A stretch of DNA of 64,000 nt from Leucaena leucocephala (lineage: Eukaryota > Streptophyta > Magnoliopsida > Fabales > Fabaceae): positions 13,927,001 to 13,991,000 of the forward strand of contig CM073535.1 in the NCBI GenBank assembly GCA_037074615.1, written 5' to 3'. Below are positions 21,234 to 33,500 of this stretch, in pieces; position 1 is the first letter of the stretch; each line of letters opens with the position of its first letter. The notes beneath the pieces were generated by a model. That model was given only the letters and a program-made list of their open reading frames with translations. It was not told where the DNA came from and made no database searches. A program made the translations under genes and the position numbers.

Positions 21234-21734
21234 TTTCTCCTCCCCTTAAAATAAATTTCGTCCTCAAAATTTCAGGGCTAAATCTCTATTCATCCTTCGA
21301 TGAAGAGTTCCTCTTAGGAGAATGTCCCTTTCTTTCATACTAAACTTTCTAATATACTCCTATATTCTGGATTTTTTGTTGACTACTCATCATGATTCTT
21401 AGTGCAGTCACTTATTACTCATCTGAGTATCCAGCGGAATTCTCTAAATATCCGCAAAACTTCATCTTTCATTCTCATATCATCATACGTTTTTATCATC
21501 TTTACTAACTCATCATAATACAGAGAGAGGACTTATATCATTATTCTTTCTTTCATTGCTCTACTGCTAAACAGAAGCACATAAGAGCATATAGGAGCAC
21601 ATACTCTAACATGCATAATGTCCGGCCAACATGTTGCAGGACTACATACCTGCGCATGAAATCAAAGCTCTAACATCGGAGCTCAAGCATTCCTTCTCTT
21701 AATATGCACAGGTCTAACACTCGGAGCTTGCACA
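21234..21734 (-). mobile_element. Family A internal region fragment
   Basis: It starts with the PPT at 21234-21247 and follows other A internal regions up to the GGAGCTTGCACA minisatellite unit. At about 21735 it joins family A LTR sequence in the opposite orientation. Confidence 0.8.
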
Positions 21735-23384
21735 AAGGAAACATGGCATGATTAGAGAAAAAGGAGAAAAAGCAAGAGGACACGTGGCACGATCTCGGCC
21801 GTCCATTCAGGGAAAAGACTTTGGAACTCTCTGGAAAGGCTGAGTTAGCTAGTGAGGTGTCCCAAGGGCCCCACATTTCGCCACATATACCCTTGAGGTG
21901 TCCTAGATGATGTCATGAGTGGTGAGTCATCAAGGAGGGTGATGTCATCATGATGATGCAGGCAAAGCTTCTTGAGGAAGCAAGCAATCTGGGCCATTCA
22001 TCGCGAATCAATTTGGACCATTCATTCCACCTCCTCTCACCTATAAATAGGCCACTTCCCTCCCATTTCAGGGAATACCACAGCCTAGCAAGGAAAAGGA
22101 AGAGAAAGAAGAGAGAAAGAGAGAAGGAAAGAAAGGAAGGAAAGGAAGGAAGGAGTTCTGGTGGAGCCAGGAGCAGTCTGAGGAGCCGAGGGACTGGGCA
22201 AAGCTTAGGAATGAGGTAAGAAAGTTATCTAATCCCTTCTCTAATAAAGTAGAGGATTGCTCTTAGTAGTTAGAAAAGAGAAATATCTCTATTAATAAAG
22301 GTAGCTATAGATAGAAAGAAAGCCATGGGAATGTCAGAGTAAGAATATTACCCCTAGCTATGCATGAATTAAATAGAGCTATACTGATAGAATAATAATG
22401 AAGATATTATTATGCTATGTATAGGCTCTGACCTATGAAAAGAAGGAATCTTAGAGCAAAGGCTAAAAGCTAGAGGAAGGCTATATGCCAGGTAGTAAAC
22501 TTATCCTAAACTTGTATGCATTGAATGTTGTGCTTGATGTGCTATGGCTTTGTTGAATTGTGTTGAATATGTGCTTATGTATGAAGCTCTGTTCCTATGA
22601 TTACTTTGGCCAATTGTATTTCATATGTAACATGGAAGCATGGACATTATGCAATGTTAACACTTTCACAAGCAAGCACAAGTATTCACATTAATGCATG
22701 CATTGTTTAGTGCTGTTTGCTACTGAGATTTCCCCAGAAATCTCACCCCTTCCATATCAATCCAATTACAACAGGTCTTCTCAAGATGGAGGATATAAAG
22801 ATGCATGAAGATATGTTAATTGCTTAGCATGATTGATATGTGATTCATGTATTTATAATTGCTTGAAATTGTCACTGTGAACAGTAACTCGTGGGGAGGC
22901 AGTGACATTTGAGCTGTAATTATAAATAGTAAATTATTGAATAAATGTATGATATTTTACCAGTAAATAGTAGACATGCTAAGATTCAATTTGATATATA
23001 GAACGTCTCATTTGGATGTCTACACATAAAGATATGATTTATCAAAGATGGGACCAGAATGCTGGAATCTGGGACAGGACGCTGGATGAACAGTGATTTC
23101 GGAACATTGACCAACGTTGACCTGGTCAAGGCATGGTCAATGAGTCATTTTCCCCTGAAATAACATTAAGTTATTTTCGAGTAGCAATTTGAACCACTCC
23201 ATTTCGATTTTTCTATAATTAGTTATGATTTTTCGAAGTCAGGTCACTCCGCTGGAATTTACACAGTGAACAGTACTCGCTGGGAGTAAAATTCCAGATT
23301 GTATGATTTGACTTCAATAGCCCTAGAAGTGGTTCCAAATGCTACTGAATGGTCCGTAAGACATAATAAAAGGAGGATGTTGCA
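21735..23384 (+). repeat. Family A LTR A4, 3' part
   Basis: The LTR runs on the plus strand from the middle of the consensus to its end at GGATGTTGCA. It contains the TATA box at 22042-22049, a purine-rich leader at about 22092-22155 and a donor-like GAGGTAAGAAAG at about 22211-22222. The first ~1 kb is lost at the inversion junction. Confidence 0.82.
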
Positions 23385-23387
23385 ATT

Positions 23388-23399
23388 TGGTATTAGAGC
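23388..23399 (+). other. PBS of family A copy A4
   Basis: TGGTATTAGAGC begins three bases after the LTR end, one change from the tRNA-iMet complement. Confidence 0.8.
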
Positions 23400-24605
23400 A
23401 TAAGATTCTGGCACAGAATAGAAGGTTCTAGCTCAGTGATGCTCTGGAGTAGATAAACTGACCCCTCACAACAAGTTAGAGATGTGAACTACAGAGGCTT
23501 CCTCCCTAGTAGAAAATATGGGGGATGGTGTTCACTACCTAGAGAATGATTTGAACCAGAGATAGTGACACCTAGACAGATAGAATGGTACCCCATAACT
23601 TACAGCGGTACGGGGTAATCTTCAAGGAAGTGACTAGACTTAGTCAGCCGTTACCGCCGAGATCTCGTGTTTCTTAGCACGATGTGGCTAGACTAAGCAG
23701 GATAATGTCTGAGGAGCAGTTTCCTCTATGAATAGAGACAGAAGCTGACCAGTCCCAGGTCAAGGGAAACTGTCAGATGTTATAGTAAATGAAGGTACCA
23801 ACCTGGTTAAAATTAATCAACTAGAAGATTGGTACAAAGCATGATCAAGCCAGATAGTATAAAGTAAGGAGATATGAAAGGTAGCCACAGTTTTAAAGAT
23901 AAAGTGACTCTCCTGTTCCCTATGTAAGAAAGGGTAATGAAGGGTTGAGTCTATACCCTAGTAAGAGGGTAATGTGGCAGCCTAAGTCAGATAAATAGTT
24001 ATTTCTGATTCCTAAATGAATGTTTGGGATTTGGACAATATGATTAGACAATGATAGGTAATGAGATTAAGATGATGATTAATAGTGAATCTACAGATAG
24101 ATTATTATGATACTCAGGATATAGCCCTTCAAGGGTAAGGTATATAAGTGATGAAAGTGAAATGAAAAGAGAAGCATGTATGAAAGATGGTACAGCTCTA
24201 AAGAAAGAGCAGTAAAGACATAAGTTAGTATGGTTGCAATAGAACTAGATTGCTCTTGCAATAGAAAAGAATTGCTTTAAGAATAAAGCCAAGAGATGGG
24301 ACAATATAACTCAGATAGAGTAAGGTCCCTCTAATGAGATGAATAGATGATGATAGATATGTGCATAGTAAAGCCTATGTAGCTCTTTGTAGTAAAGGAT
24401 ATAGTAAAGTTATGAAAGATGAGAATGGTATTTGAAGTTCCTGAGTGATAGAGGAAATGAGTAAAGTCCTAATAGATAATATTGGCCTATATGATCATTT
24501 TAGGGGAATTATCTATTAAGTTAACAACTATGTGGAAGTGATTGACCTTGTAACTTTGTCTGCTGGTTTAGATCTTCCAGAGATGAGAATACAGTACAAT
24601 AGAAT

Positions 24606-24734
24606 CGCAGTAGATTCTAGAGGATTGCAGTTAGATCCTAGTATGGCTCCCAGAGAATAGAATTCCAGGGTCACAGTTAGATCCTGAAGAGGCTTACGGT
24701 TGATCACAGTAGATCCCGAGGGTCGCAGTAGACC
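24606..24734 (+). repeat. Cluster of five RCAGTWRGATCC-like motifs
   Basis: The five are CGCAGTAGATTC (24606), TGCAGTTAGATCC (24626), CACAGTTAGATCC (24672), CACAGTAGATCCC (24705) and CGCAGTAGACC (24724). The cluster recurs in the other A/B internal regions near 15660-15800, 32140-32290, 37840-37985, 47760-47890, 50890-51010 and 57520-57660. The role is unknown. Confidence 0.75.
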
Positions 24735-24985
24735 TAGCCTAGAGAGAGAAAGTATTAAGCCATAAGTACAGTATGTCTTTGAAACGACAAATACTAAGGA
24801 AAAGTTAAGGTACAAAAGCTTCACAAGTTGGTTAGCTCCTAACAGATAGAGTACCCATGATGTTAGATAGCCTTATTACTATTAGGGACTGAACTCAAAA
24901 TCTCCTTACACGTACAGGAACTAAGTGATCAAAGTTAAAGTTATTAATCCTGAGTACCAAGGAGTTATGAGTAAATCTCATAAGA

Positions 24986-25560
24986 CATAAGAAAAGGAGG
25001 ATGTTATAATTTGGTATCAGAGCATAAGATTCTGGCGCAGAACAGAAGGTTTTGGCTCAGTGATGCTCTGGAGTAGATAGACTAACCCCTTAAAACAAGT
25101 TAGAGATGTGAACTATAGAGGTTTCCTCCATAATATGAGATATGGGGATGGTGTTCACTACCAAGAGAATGATTGGAACAAGAGATAGTGACACCCAGAT
25201 AGATTGAATAATACCCCATAACTTATAGCGGTACGGGGTAATCTTCAAGGAAGTGACTAGTCTTAGTCAGCCGTTACCGCCGAGGTCTTGTGTTTCTTAA
25301 CACGATGTAGCTGGACTAAGCAGGATAACGTCTGGGGAGCAGTTTCCTCTATGAATAGAGACAGGAGCTAACCGATCCCAGGTCAAGGGAAGCTGCCAGA
25401 CGTTACAGTGATGATGAGAGTAACGGTACTAACCTAGTTGAAGTTAATCAACTAGATGATTGGTACAAAGCACAATCCAGCTAGATAGTATAATGTAAGG
25501 GGATATGAAAGATTAGGTTAAGACGTATGAAAATGAGGATGTTACAATTTGGTATCAAAT
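24986..25560 (+). mobile_element. Two successive LTR-end/PBS restarts with short internal segments
   Basis: An LTR end (…GGATGTTATA near 25008) is followed by PBS TGGTATCAGAGC at 25012-25023 and about 490 bases of A internal sequence. A second LTR end (…GGATGTTACA at 25546) then carries a PBS cut off after TGGTATCA, where a family B LTR start follows. Each junction has a few bases of overlap between donor and acceptor sequences. Confidence 0.75.
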
Positions 25561-28500
25561 TTATATCCTAAATTTTCCCCATCTGTATAGTACTGATAGT
25601 GGAAAGAGGCTTAGAAAGGATTATGACGAAGATCAGACGAAATAATAAAGGTTAGATAAGTCTTGAAGAAAGAGAAGGACCTAAATGAAAATTGGAAAAG
25701 GTTAAAGGCCAAAAGTTAAAGTAGAAATAAATGTTGGGCCAAAAGTGGTAATTTTCAAAAGTTTAGGGACCTAAATGTAATTAAGCAAAAAGTCAGGGAC
25801 ATAAATGTAATTATGAAAAAGTTCAGCTAGAAAAGGTTTAGAACTTCCTGTAAGTATTTCAGTCCCATATTCTATCAGTAAATAGAGGAAGTCATGCTGG
25901 GCAATCTGGCATGATACAAAAATTTTATTAGGGCTCTAGACAGCAGAAAATTAACTGATAGTCTAAAAGTTATCTGAATTTTTATCAGATTCCATGGACA
26001 TCAGATATAAGTAGGGGAATTACAGGAAAGTGTGCCCTACAGTGTCAGATGTTATGAATCTGACAGAACCCCAGAAGAAGTCCTGTATAAAAAGTTATTC
26101 CCATAACAGTGAATTTTAACGGGAGTTTGATAACACCCGTGATCCGATAATTGAACTTATCGGTATGTGAGCCTAGATAGAATGAGATCAAATAAACTCA
26201 TATATGGGCCTATGATGACGCCAAGGAGGGCCCAAAACCCAGGGTACCAGTCTATCAGTAGAAGGGGCCAGTGTCCAGAAAAAGTGTGAAATTATGAAAA
26301 TGCCCCTAGATGCCCAGATTATAGTAGAGATGGACGAAGGGCATTTTGGACACCTGGAACAGGCTAAAAACGTGGCACATGATATAAATATGATTATTTG
26401 AGCCCAGATACACCCTGAGGCAGTATAAAGAGGGGTAAAATGATGATTATGCCCTTAGGGTCAATATAGTGTAAGAAAGGACACCAATGGTATTTTGGTC
26501 ATTTCCCAAGGAATGGATGGTAGATAAATATTTAGTATATCAATGTCAATAGTATGAGAAGTCTAGACATTAATTTCTAGGACAGAATACACATCCTGGT
26601 ATATTATAAAAAATTCAGAACAGAAAATTGTCCGGTTATGGTGAAACTGCTCTGATCGGTACCGGAATGGACTAGAATTTTTCCAGAAGCTTCCTTACAC
26701 TATGAGCACGCCACCTAAGCCCTTGAGGTGTCCCTTGAGCTGGCCCACATGATGTCATAATTATTATTTTATGAAAAAGTAAAATCCAAGATTAAATGTG
26801 AGCCTTTAGATCAAATAGTAACCAAATCAATCTTGGCCATTGATTTTTCTTGGATTTTGGCTATAAATACCCCTCCATTCTGCAGCAAACCGTGGCTTCA
26901 TGGACCCTTGGGGAAACTCTTGCAAAATGAAAACTCAAGCCAAGACAAAGAAGATTCAAGGTTCCAAAGTTCAAGCAAGCTAGAGATTAAAGGTAAGCAA
27001 TCTCTCCTAGCTTATTTTCCTTTGATTTGGGAGCTTGAACTTAGGGTTTTGATGGGAGAAAAGTTGAGTTTTCTCTAAGGGGTGGTGCTTCCCAAAGACC
27101 TTAAAGGAAAGGGGAAAGAAGAAATTAAAGTTAGAACTATATGATTGAAGCTTAAACAAACTAGTTAAGTGGTTGGTTGTTGAATCAAATTGATATTCTT
27201 GACTTTGCCATGGTGTGCCCTGTTCGGTATGCACTGTTCATGAGGGAAGGAAATTGAATTTCAATGATTTAATGCTTCCATTGAGTTTGTATGATGATTT
27301 TGTGTAGGATTGGAAAGGTTTTGAACCTTGGAAACATTAAAATCTCAAGGTTGTAGTCTTTGAGATTCCTTACGGGTACTGTTCACTCGCATGAACAGTG
27401 ATTGGAATTTCATGATTTTGATGGTTCCAATGGTTTTAAAATGAAAAGTTGTGTGGGGTAAAGTGGAGAAACAAGTATGGGAAGCATTAGAATCAAAATG
27501 AGAATTTTTGAAAGAATTGTTTGCTTATATTCAATTCTGTGCAGAAGACCATGAAGGAGCTGGAATTTTATGATTCTAAGCTCATAAACGAGTTCAAAAG
27601 ATGAAATTGTGTAGGGTAAAGTCAAGATATCAATTGCTTCAAGAGCCAAGTGGATTAGTTAAGATTAGGAAAAGTTATAACAATAAAGAGTGTAACAAAG
27701 TTAATCTTGAACATGGTTGGAGTTCATAAGTCCTAAAGAATTATGTGATGAATATGAATGTGTTTAGGACCTTGAAACATCCAAGAACATGTTGGGAAGT
27801 GATGGACATAAAGGCTTCATGGTTGGAAAGCTAGGGAGCAAGGGCTAAAAGTCAAGAGAAAAGCTTAAGTGCAAGGTAGTGAACTTACCTCTTTATGTTC
27901 TTGATGTGGTATGCTTATGTGTTGACATGTATATGTTATTTGAATGATGTTGTGACACGATAGATGATGTTGAATGTATTGGGAATAACATGTTTCCATA
28001 GCCATGCACTTTATGTAAAATTATATGGCATGATAGCATGTCACTAATCAAAGAAAGTTAATGAAATTACATATCATGCATTAGCATCCATCTTGCATAT
28101 TTAAGTGGTAATATTTGCTACTGAGATTCCCTAGAATCTCACTCTTCCATAACCAACCAATTTAGGTCAAGCATGATGGATAATGTATGCATGGAGAAGA
28201 GTTAAAGCATGGAAGAAGAAAAGTGAAGTATTTAAGATGTTAGCATATGCTATGCACTTTCCATGTATGTCAAAGCCATGTAAAGTATCTATTTATGTGA
28301 TGAGATTGTATGAAACAATTATTGTATAACCCCATGATGTATATAAATTCAGAAAAAGCAAAAGAGATGCTTTATGTATGCTGGAACAATTAGGGAAAGT
28401 GAAAGAAAGGAAACTGAAATGGTAAAAAACTAGGTCCTAAAGCAGTTTTGTTGTGGCTTCAGTTTGACCTAGCAACTGAAGGAATTGTTTCAAGAAATTT

Positions 28501-28925
28501 TATGAGCATGTAGTACACATCCATAGCTTTAAGTGCATAGGTAGAATGTTTCATTTGGATGTGTATATCAAGAGAAATGAATTTCTAAAATAAGGGACCA
28601 GAAACTGTTTCTAGAGTTTTTGACCAAATGAACAGTAAACTTCAACGAGTAAACAGTATCAATTGGATAATCATTTGGTCTAGAAATTATTTTTACCTTA
28701 AATTTCAAGATGTTATCTTCATGTAGCTTTTTGAACCACTTCATTTTGAGTTTTTTAGAATTAATTATGATTTTTTGAAGTTCGTTGTGTAATCTGGAAT
28801 ACCATATGAACAGTAACCCGAGAAAGAGTAAAATTCCAGATGTGGCTAATGGACTTCCAAGGTCTTGTAAGTGGTTCTAAATGCTACTGAATGGTCCTAA
28901 GATGTATGAAAGTAAGAATGTTACA
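25561..28925 (+). repeat. Family B LTR B1, nearly complete (3.37 kb)
   Basis: It starts at TATATCCTAAATTTTCCCC, having lost the first few bases of TGTCATATCC, and ends GAATGTTACA. It has TATAAATA at 26862-26869, then about 120 bases to a donor-like AAAGGTAAGC at 26990-26999. It has no gene; short frames inside are not conserved between B copies. It is related to family A at its 3' end (CTACTGAATGGTCC). Confidence 0.85.
26862..26869 (+). promoter_or_regulatory. TATA box of family B LTR B1
   Basis: TATAAATA is followed by CCCCTCC and a leader that ends in a consensus splice-donor-like GGTAAGC. B2 has the same arrangement at 43206-43213. Confidence 0.75.
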
Positions 28926-28987
28926 TAAGCATACAATTCTTTCAAAAATTCTCATTTTGATTCTAAATCTTCCCATACTTGTTTCTA
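28926..28987 (-). mobile_element. 62-bp inverted fragment of family B LTR
   Basis: It matches the reverse complement of about 27473-27540 (the AATGAGAATTTTTGAAAGAATT block), in opposite orientation to the LTR just before it. It sits where the PBS should be, so the B1 element is broken here. Confidence 0.75.
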
Positions 28988-29510
28988 CATCATCTCCAGA
29001 CTGCAGGTTTAAGTTTGTTGGAATGCCCTCTAACCCTGATATAAGCTTTATCCCTTTTACAAGATGATAGATTACGGCTGAGGAAGCTGAGTACTGGTAC
29101 TGGATTATGGGTAGACCGTATATTATTCCTCATCTGCCAGAGTTTGAGGATAGATTTAAGATAATTAAGATAGAACAGTCCCCTAATTCAGATATCTAGT
29201 CAGAGTTAATGATAGTTCTTGTCCATTTCCAAAGTCCAGGAATATGTGACTTTATAAAGAAAGATCAGTGGGATGTTCCTAATTCTAGTCAACTCCAGCC
29301 TTCTTTATTAAAGACAGATAGTGTTGACTATATTGGTCTGAAGAAAGCTGCAGAGAATGACTTATTTAGTCTAGGTCAAGGGATAGACAGAAGTAGAGAT
29401 TAAGAACAGTTAGTTATTTACAGTTCCTCAATGCTGTAGCAGGAATGATAAATAGACATCTAGTAGAGGGCATTAACCTAATATCCTTTAGAGGATTGGT
29501 ATCAGAGCAA
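28988..29510 (+). pseudogene. Family B internal remnant with decayed reading frame, copy 2
   Basis: It matches 45675-46165. In one plus frame an interrupted coding-like stretch runs from about 29023 to 29403, ending …GLKKAAENDLFSLGQG. A stop pair (TGA TAG) near the start is shared with the other copy. A further TAG lies at about 29200, where the other copy has CAG. I do not recognise the protein; it is not an obvious gag, protease, integrase or reverse transcriptase. Confidence 0.55.
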
Positions 29511-29517
29511 GTTAGGA

Positions 29518-29606
29518 TGTTACATTTTGGTATCAGAGTAAGTTATGAGATGGCTAAGATTCTTCACCATGATCGGAGGTTCTCACTGCGTGAGAGTGGG
29601 ATGAAG
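29518..29606 (+). mobile_element. Paralogous empty site, left flank of copia target
   Basis: After TTACATTTTGGTATCAGAG the sequence matches 2345-2413 almost base for base, including CACTGCGTGAGAGTGGGA. It continues without interruption into the family C unit. The copia element is absent here, with a single GTGTT. Confidence 0.9.
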
Positions 29607-29729
29607 TGTTGGCTCTTACCCTGACATGGCCAACCGCCTTTGCCACCGGGAGGTTACATTGCAATCGAGAGACTGGTACGTAAAACTTACGTCTGAGGTA
29701 CCTTATGTAGTCCCAAGAAGGACTCTGCA
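29607..29729 (+). repeat. Family C unit, 123-bp putative short LTR, copy 2
   Basis: It begins TGTTGGCTCTTACC, ends GGACTCTGCA and is followed after TTT by TGGTATCAGAG at 29733-29743. The purine-rich GAGTGGGATGAAG just before it could be a PPT. It contains an internal inverted repeat, ACGTAA AAC TTACGT. The length equals copy 1 exactly. A TRIM-type LTR is possible but not proven. Confidence 0.45.
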
Positions 29730-29743
29730 TTTTGGTATCAGAG

Positions 29744-29788
29744 AATTGACTGCATCTTACACAATCTTACATCTAACATCCTTACTTT
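29744..29788. other. Junction filler between family C and family A
   Basis: About 45 bases after the family C PBS end in TAACATCCTTACTTT, which resembles a reversed family B LTR end, and then join family A LTR sequence. I can assign nothing else here. Confidence 0.4.
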
Positions 29789-30584
29789 CTTGGGCCCACA
29801 TTCCTCTTGGGCTACGTTTTTGGGCCTTTGGATTGTCATCTTGGGTTTCTAACCAAGCCCAAGTACTCTGATGGCTCAGTTCCCAAGGAACATCCTTAGT
29901 AAATTACCATAATGTCCTTAATACCTCTTTAGTACTTCTAAGGGCACTATTGTCTTTTCATACCTTACCAAAGTATCTCTTGACCCTAGTCAACTATCCA
30001 GATATCCTTTCTTGACTATCTCACCTTAGTCAAATGATCATAATGCCCTTTGTCTGACTCTGAGTCAATGACACAATACAGTGGCATACCATCAGTGGTA
30101 TTTTCGTAATTCTTCATTTTTCTCGGTCTTTATTAGCCCTGACCCACATATTTATCTGAAAATATCATTGGACCTATAAGGTGCCATTCTGGACCCTCTG
30201 TATGATCCCCTATCTTCATGGGCTCATTTCCCGAGAAATTTCCCCGAAACCAATTGTCAGGTCTTTTAATCCACTGTTAATTCTGTAGTAAATTCCACAG
30301 AATTCCTTTTTGAGCTCTGTCAGTTTCAGAAATTCTTATACTAATTATAGGAATTTACTGCCACATTTCATCTGATTCTGAGGTCTAGAGCATATCGTAC
30401 TAATTTTCCTTTTCTTTCAAAATTAATATAAATCTCTCTAGACCTCATATCAGAACTCTATGTTGTATCAAACTGATCAGCATAATCTTCTCTATTTACT
30501 GAGACCTCTGCTCAATAGGGTCTAGTAGCATTCCTTTTTTAGGCTATATACTAGGCTTCTAAACCTAAAAATTGGGATATGACA
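29789..30584 (-). repeat. Family A LTR A5, sense 5' part
   Basis: It corresponds to the first ~0.8 kb of the LTR in sense orientation and has an intact start TGTCATATCC at its right end, followed by the PPT. The TATA box and remainder are missing. It contains the cluster of GGGCC/GGGCT motifs. Confidence 0.82.
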
Positions 30585-33500
30585 TTTCTCCTCCCCTTAA
30601 AATAAATTTCGTCCTCGAAATTTCAGGGCTAAATCTCTATTCATCCTTCGATGAAGAGTTCCTCTTAGGAGAATGTCCCTTTTTTTCATACTAAACTTTC
30701 TCATATACTCCTATTTTCTGGAGTTTTTGTTGGCTACTCATCATGATTCTTAAGGCAGTCACTTATTACTCATCTGAGTATTCAGCGGAATTCTCTAAAC
30801 ATCCACCAAACTTTATTTCTCATTCTCATGCATCATACGTTTTTATCATCTTTACTAACTCATCATAATACAGAGAGAAGACTTATATCATTATTCTTTC
30901 TTTCGTTGCTCTACTGCTAAATAGGAGCACATAATAGCATATAGGAGCACATACTCTAACATGCATAATGCCTAGCCAGCATGCTGCAGGACTACATACC
31001 TGCTCATAAATGCAAAGCTCTAACATCAGAGCTCAAGCATTCCTTCTCTTAATATGCACAGCTCTAACACTCGGAGCTAGCACAACTCTATTACATAGAG
31101 CTTGCACTGCTCTAACATTCAGAGCTTTAGCATAACATAACATAATATAACATAACATAATACCTGGCATTTCATGCAAGGAGTGAAAGCTCTCATTTGC
31201 TCTTTCACATGTAACTCATCATTCAAACATCTTTTTCTCTTTCAAATTTAGAGCCTCTCAATCTATTATAGGGCTAGCTATAAAGGTACTTCTTAATAAA
31301 TATTTCTCATAACGTATCTCATTACGTACTTTTCATAGCATATCTCATCACATATCATTTATGCTGTATCATAGCATATCTGGCCACATTTGGCAATATC
31401 ATAGTCTATCTAGCCTTGTCATAAAACATTCTCTTGTAACTTAAAATATTGCTAGCCTTTAAGAGAATTCTTCTAAATATTTTCTTTCAAATCCATTTCA
31501 TTTGGACTTGATATAAGGGTTCTATTCTCTTTCTGTTCATAACCCTTTCTAGCTTTTCATAGCTCTTTCTATCATTTTACATAACTATGTGTACATATAT
31601 GCCAACTTCCTGTGGCATTCATATCTCTTTCATCACTTCCTAGGGGGTCACCCATCATTGGGCTACTCTTGCCTGAGAACGCTTAACTGAAATGTGGAGA
31701 TATAAATCTGAAGCACAGATGTTCACAGGCTCAAATCCTGGTACTCTACTATCTTAGACCCATCTTATGCTATCTCTCTTGGGTCTATCTGTCCTTCTAA
31801 TCTCTTTATCCTTATCTGGAGGATCTATCTGTCTTTTATTCTTATTGTAAGGATCTCTTTATTCTTATTTGACCCTTTCTCATATCTTATGAGATTAACT
31901 CATAACTCCTTAGTACTTAGGATTAATAACTTTAAATTTGATCACTTAGTTCCTGTACGTGTAAGGAGATTATGAGTTCAGTCCCTGATAGTAATAAGGC
32001 TATCTGAAACTAGCATCATGGGTACTCTCTCTGTTATGAGTTAACCAACTTGTGAAGCTTCTATACCTTAACTTTTCCTTGGTGTTCGTCCTTCCAAAGA
32101 CATACTATACTTATGGCTCAATACTTTCTCTCTCTAGGCTAGGTCTACTGTGACCCTCGGGATCTACTGCGATCAACTATAAACCTCTTTAGGATCTAAC
32201 TGCGACCCTGGAATTCTATTCTCTGGTAGCAATACTAGGATCTAACTGCAATTCTCCAGAATCTGTTGCGATTCTGTTGTACTGTATTATTATCTTTGGA
32301 AGACTTAAACCAACGGATAAAGTTACAAGGTTAATCACTTTCACATAGTTGTTAACTCAACAGATAATTCCCCTAAAATGATCACATAGGCCAATATTAT
32401 CTATTAGGACTTTACTCATTTCCTCTATCACTCAGGAACTTCTCATACCATTCTCATCTTTCATAGCTTTACTATATTCTTTATTGCAGAGAGCTACACG
32501 GGCTCTACTATGCACATATCTATCATCATCTATTCATCTCATTAGAGGGACCTTACTCTATCTGAGTTATACTGTCCCATCTCTTGACTTTATTTCAAAA
32601 GCAATCCTTTTTCTATTGCAAGAGCAATCTAGCTCTATTGCAACAATACTAACTTATGTCTTTACTGCTCTTTCTTAGAGTTGTACCATCTTTCATACAT
32701 GCTTCTCTTTTCATTTCACTTTCATCACTTATATACCTTACCCTTGAAGGGATATATCCTGAGTATCGTAATCATCTATCTGTAGATTTACTATTAATCA
32801 TCATCTTAATCTCATTGCCTATGATTGTCTGATCATATTGTCCAGATCCCAAACATTCATTTAGGAATCAGAAATAACTATTTATCTGACTTAGGCTGCC
32901 ACATTACCCTATTACTAGGGTATAGACTCAACCCTTCATTACCCTTTCTTACATAGGGAACAGGAGAGTCACTTTATCTTTAAAACTGTGGCTACCTTTC
33001 TCTTTATCAGTCTTAGTCTACTCTAGACTAGACTGTGGTTCCTCTATCTTGGGAACATCAGCGGCCTATCTTGTTTCTAACTTTAGGCCAGGTGCTAAGA
33101 TTATTCCTAGGCAAGCCTCATTCTTTTGTTCAGGAAACACTAGCTGAACAAATTCTTTCATAAGGTAGATCTACTCACATAAAGGATCTACTTCTGAACA
33201 TCATCTAACCTTTCATATCTCCTTACTTTATGCTATATGGTTTGATCATGCTTTGTACCAATCCTCTAGTTGATTAATTTTAACCAGGTTGGTACCTTTA
33301 TTTACTATAACGTATGACAGTTTCCCTTGACCTGGGACTAGTAAGCTTCTGTCTCTATTCATAGAGGAAACTGCTCCTCAGACATTATCCTGCTTAGTCC
33401 AGCCACATCGCGCTAAGAAACATGAGATCTCGGCGGTAACGACTGACTAAGTCTAGTCACTTCCTTGAAGATTACCCCGTACCGCTGTAAGTTATGAGGT

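Larger units (their letters stand above)
23385..24985 (+). mobile_element. Family A internal region, 5' half
   Basis: It matches the reverse complement of about 31890-33700. It includes five CAGTTAGATCC-like motifs at 24606-24734. At CTCATAAGACATAAG it switches into LTR-end sequence, so the second half, including the 5S-like segment, is absent. There is no coding frame. Confidence 0.8.

Noticed and set aside
29607..29743. Cassandra TRIM element
   Set aside because: The 123-bp family C unit contains no 5S sequence, and the 5S-like segments lie elsewhere in internal regions, so the Cassandra layout is not met.
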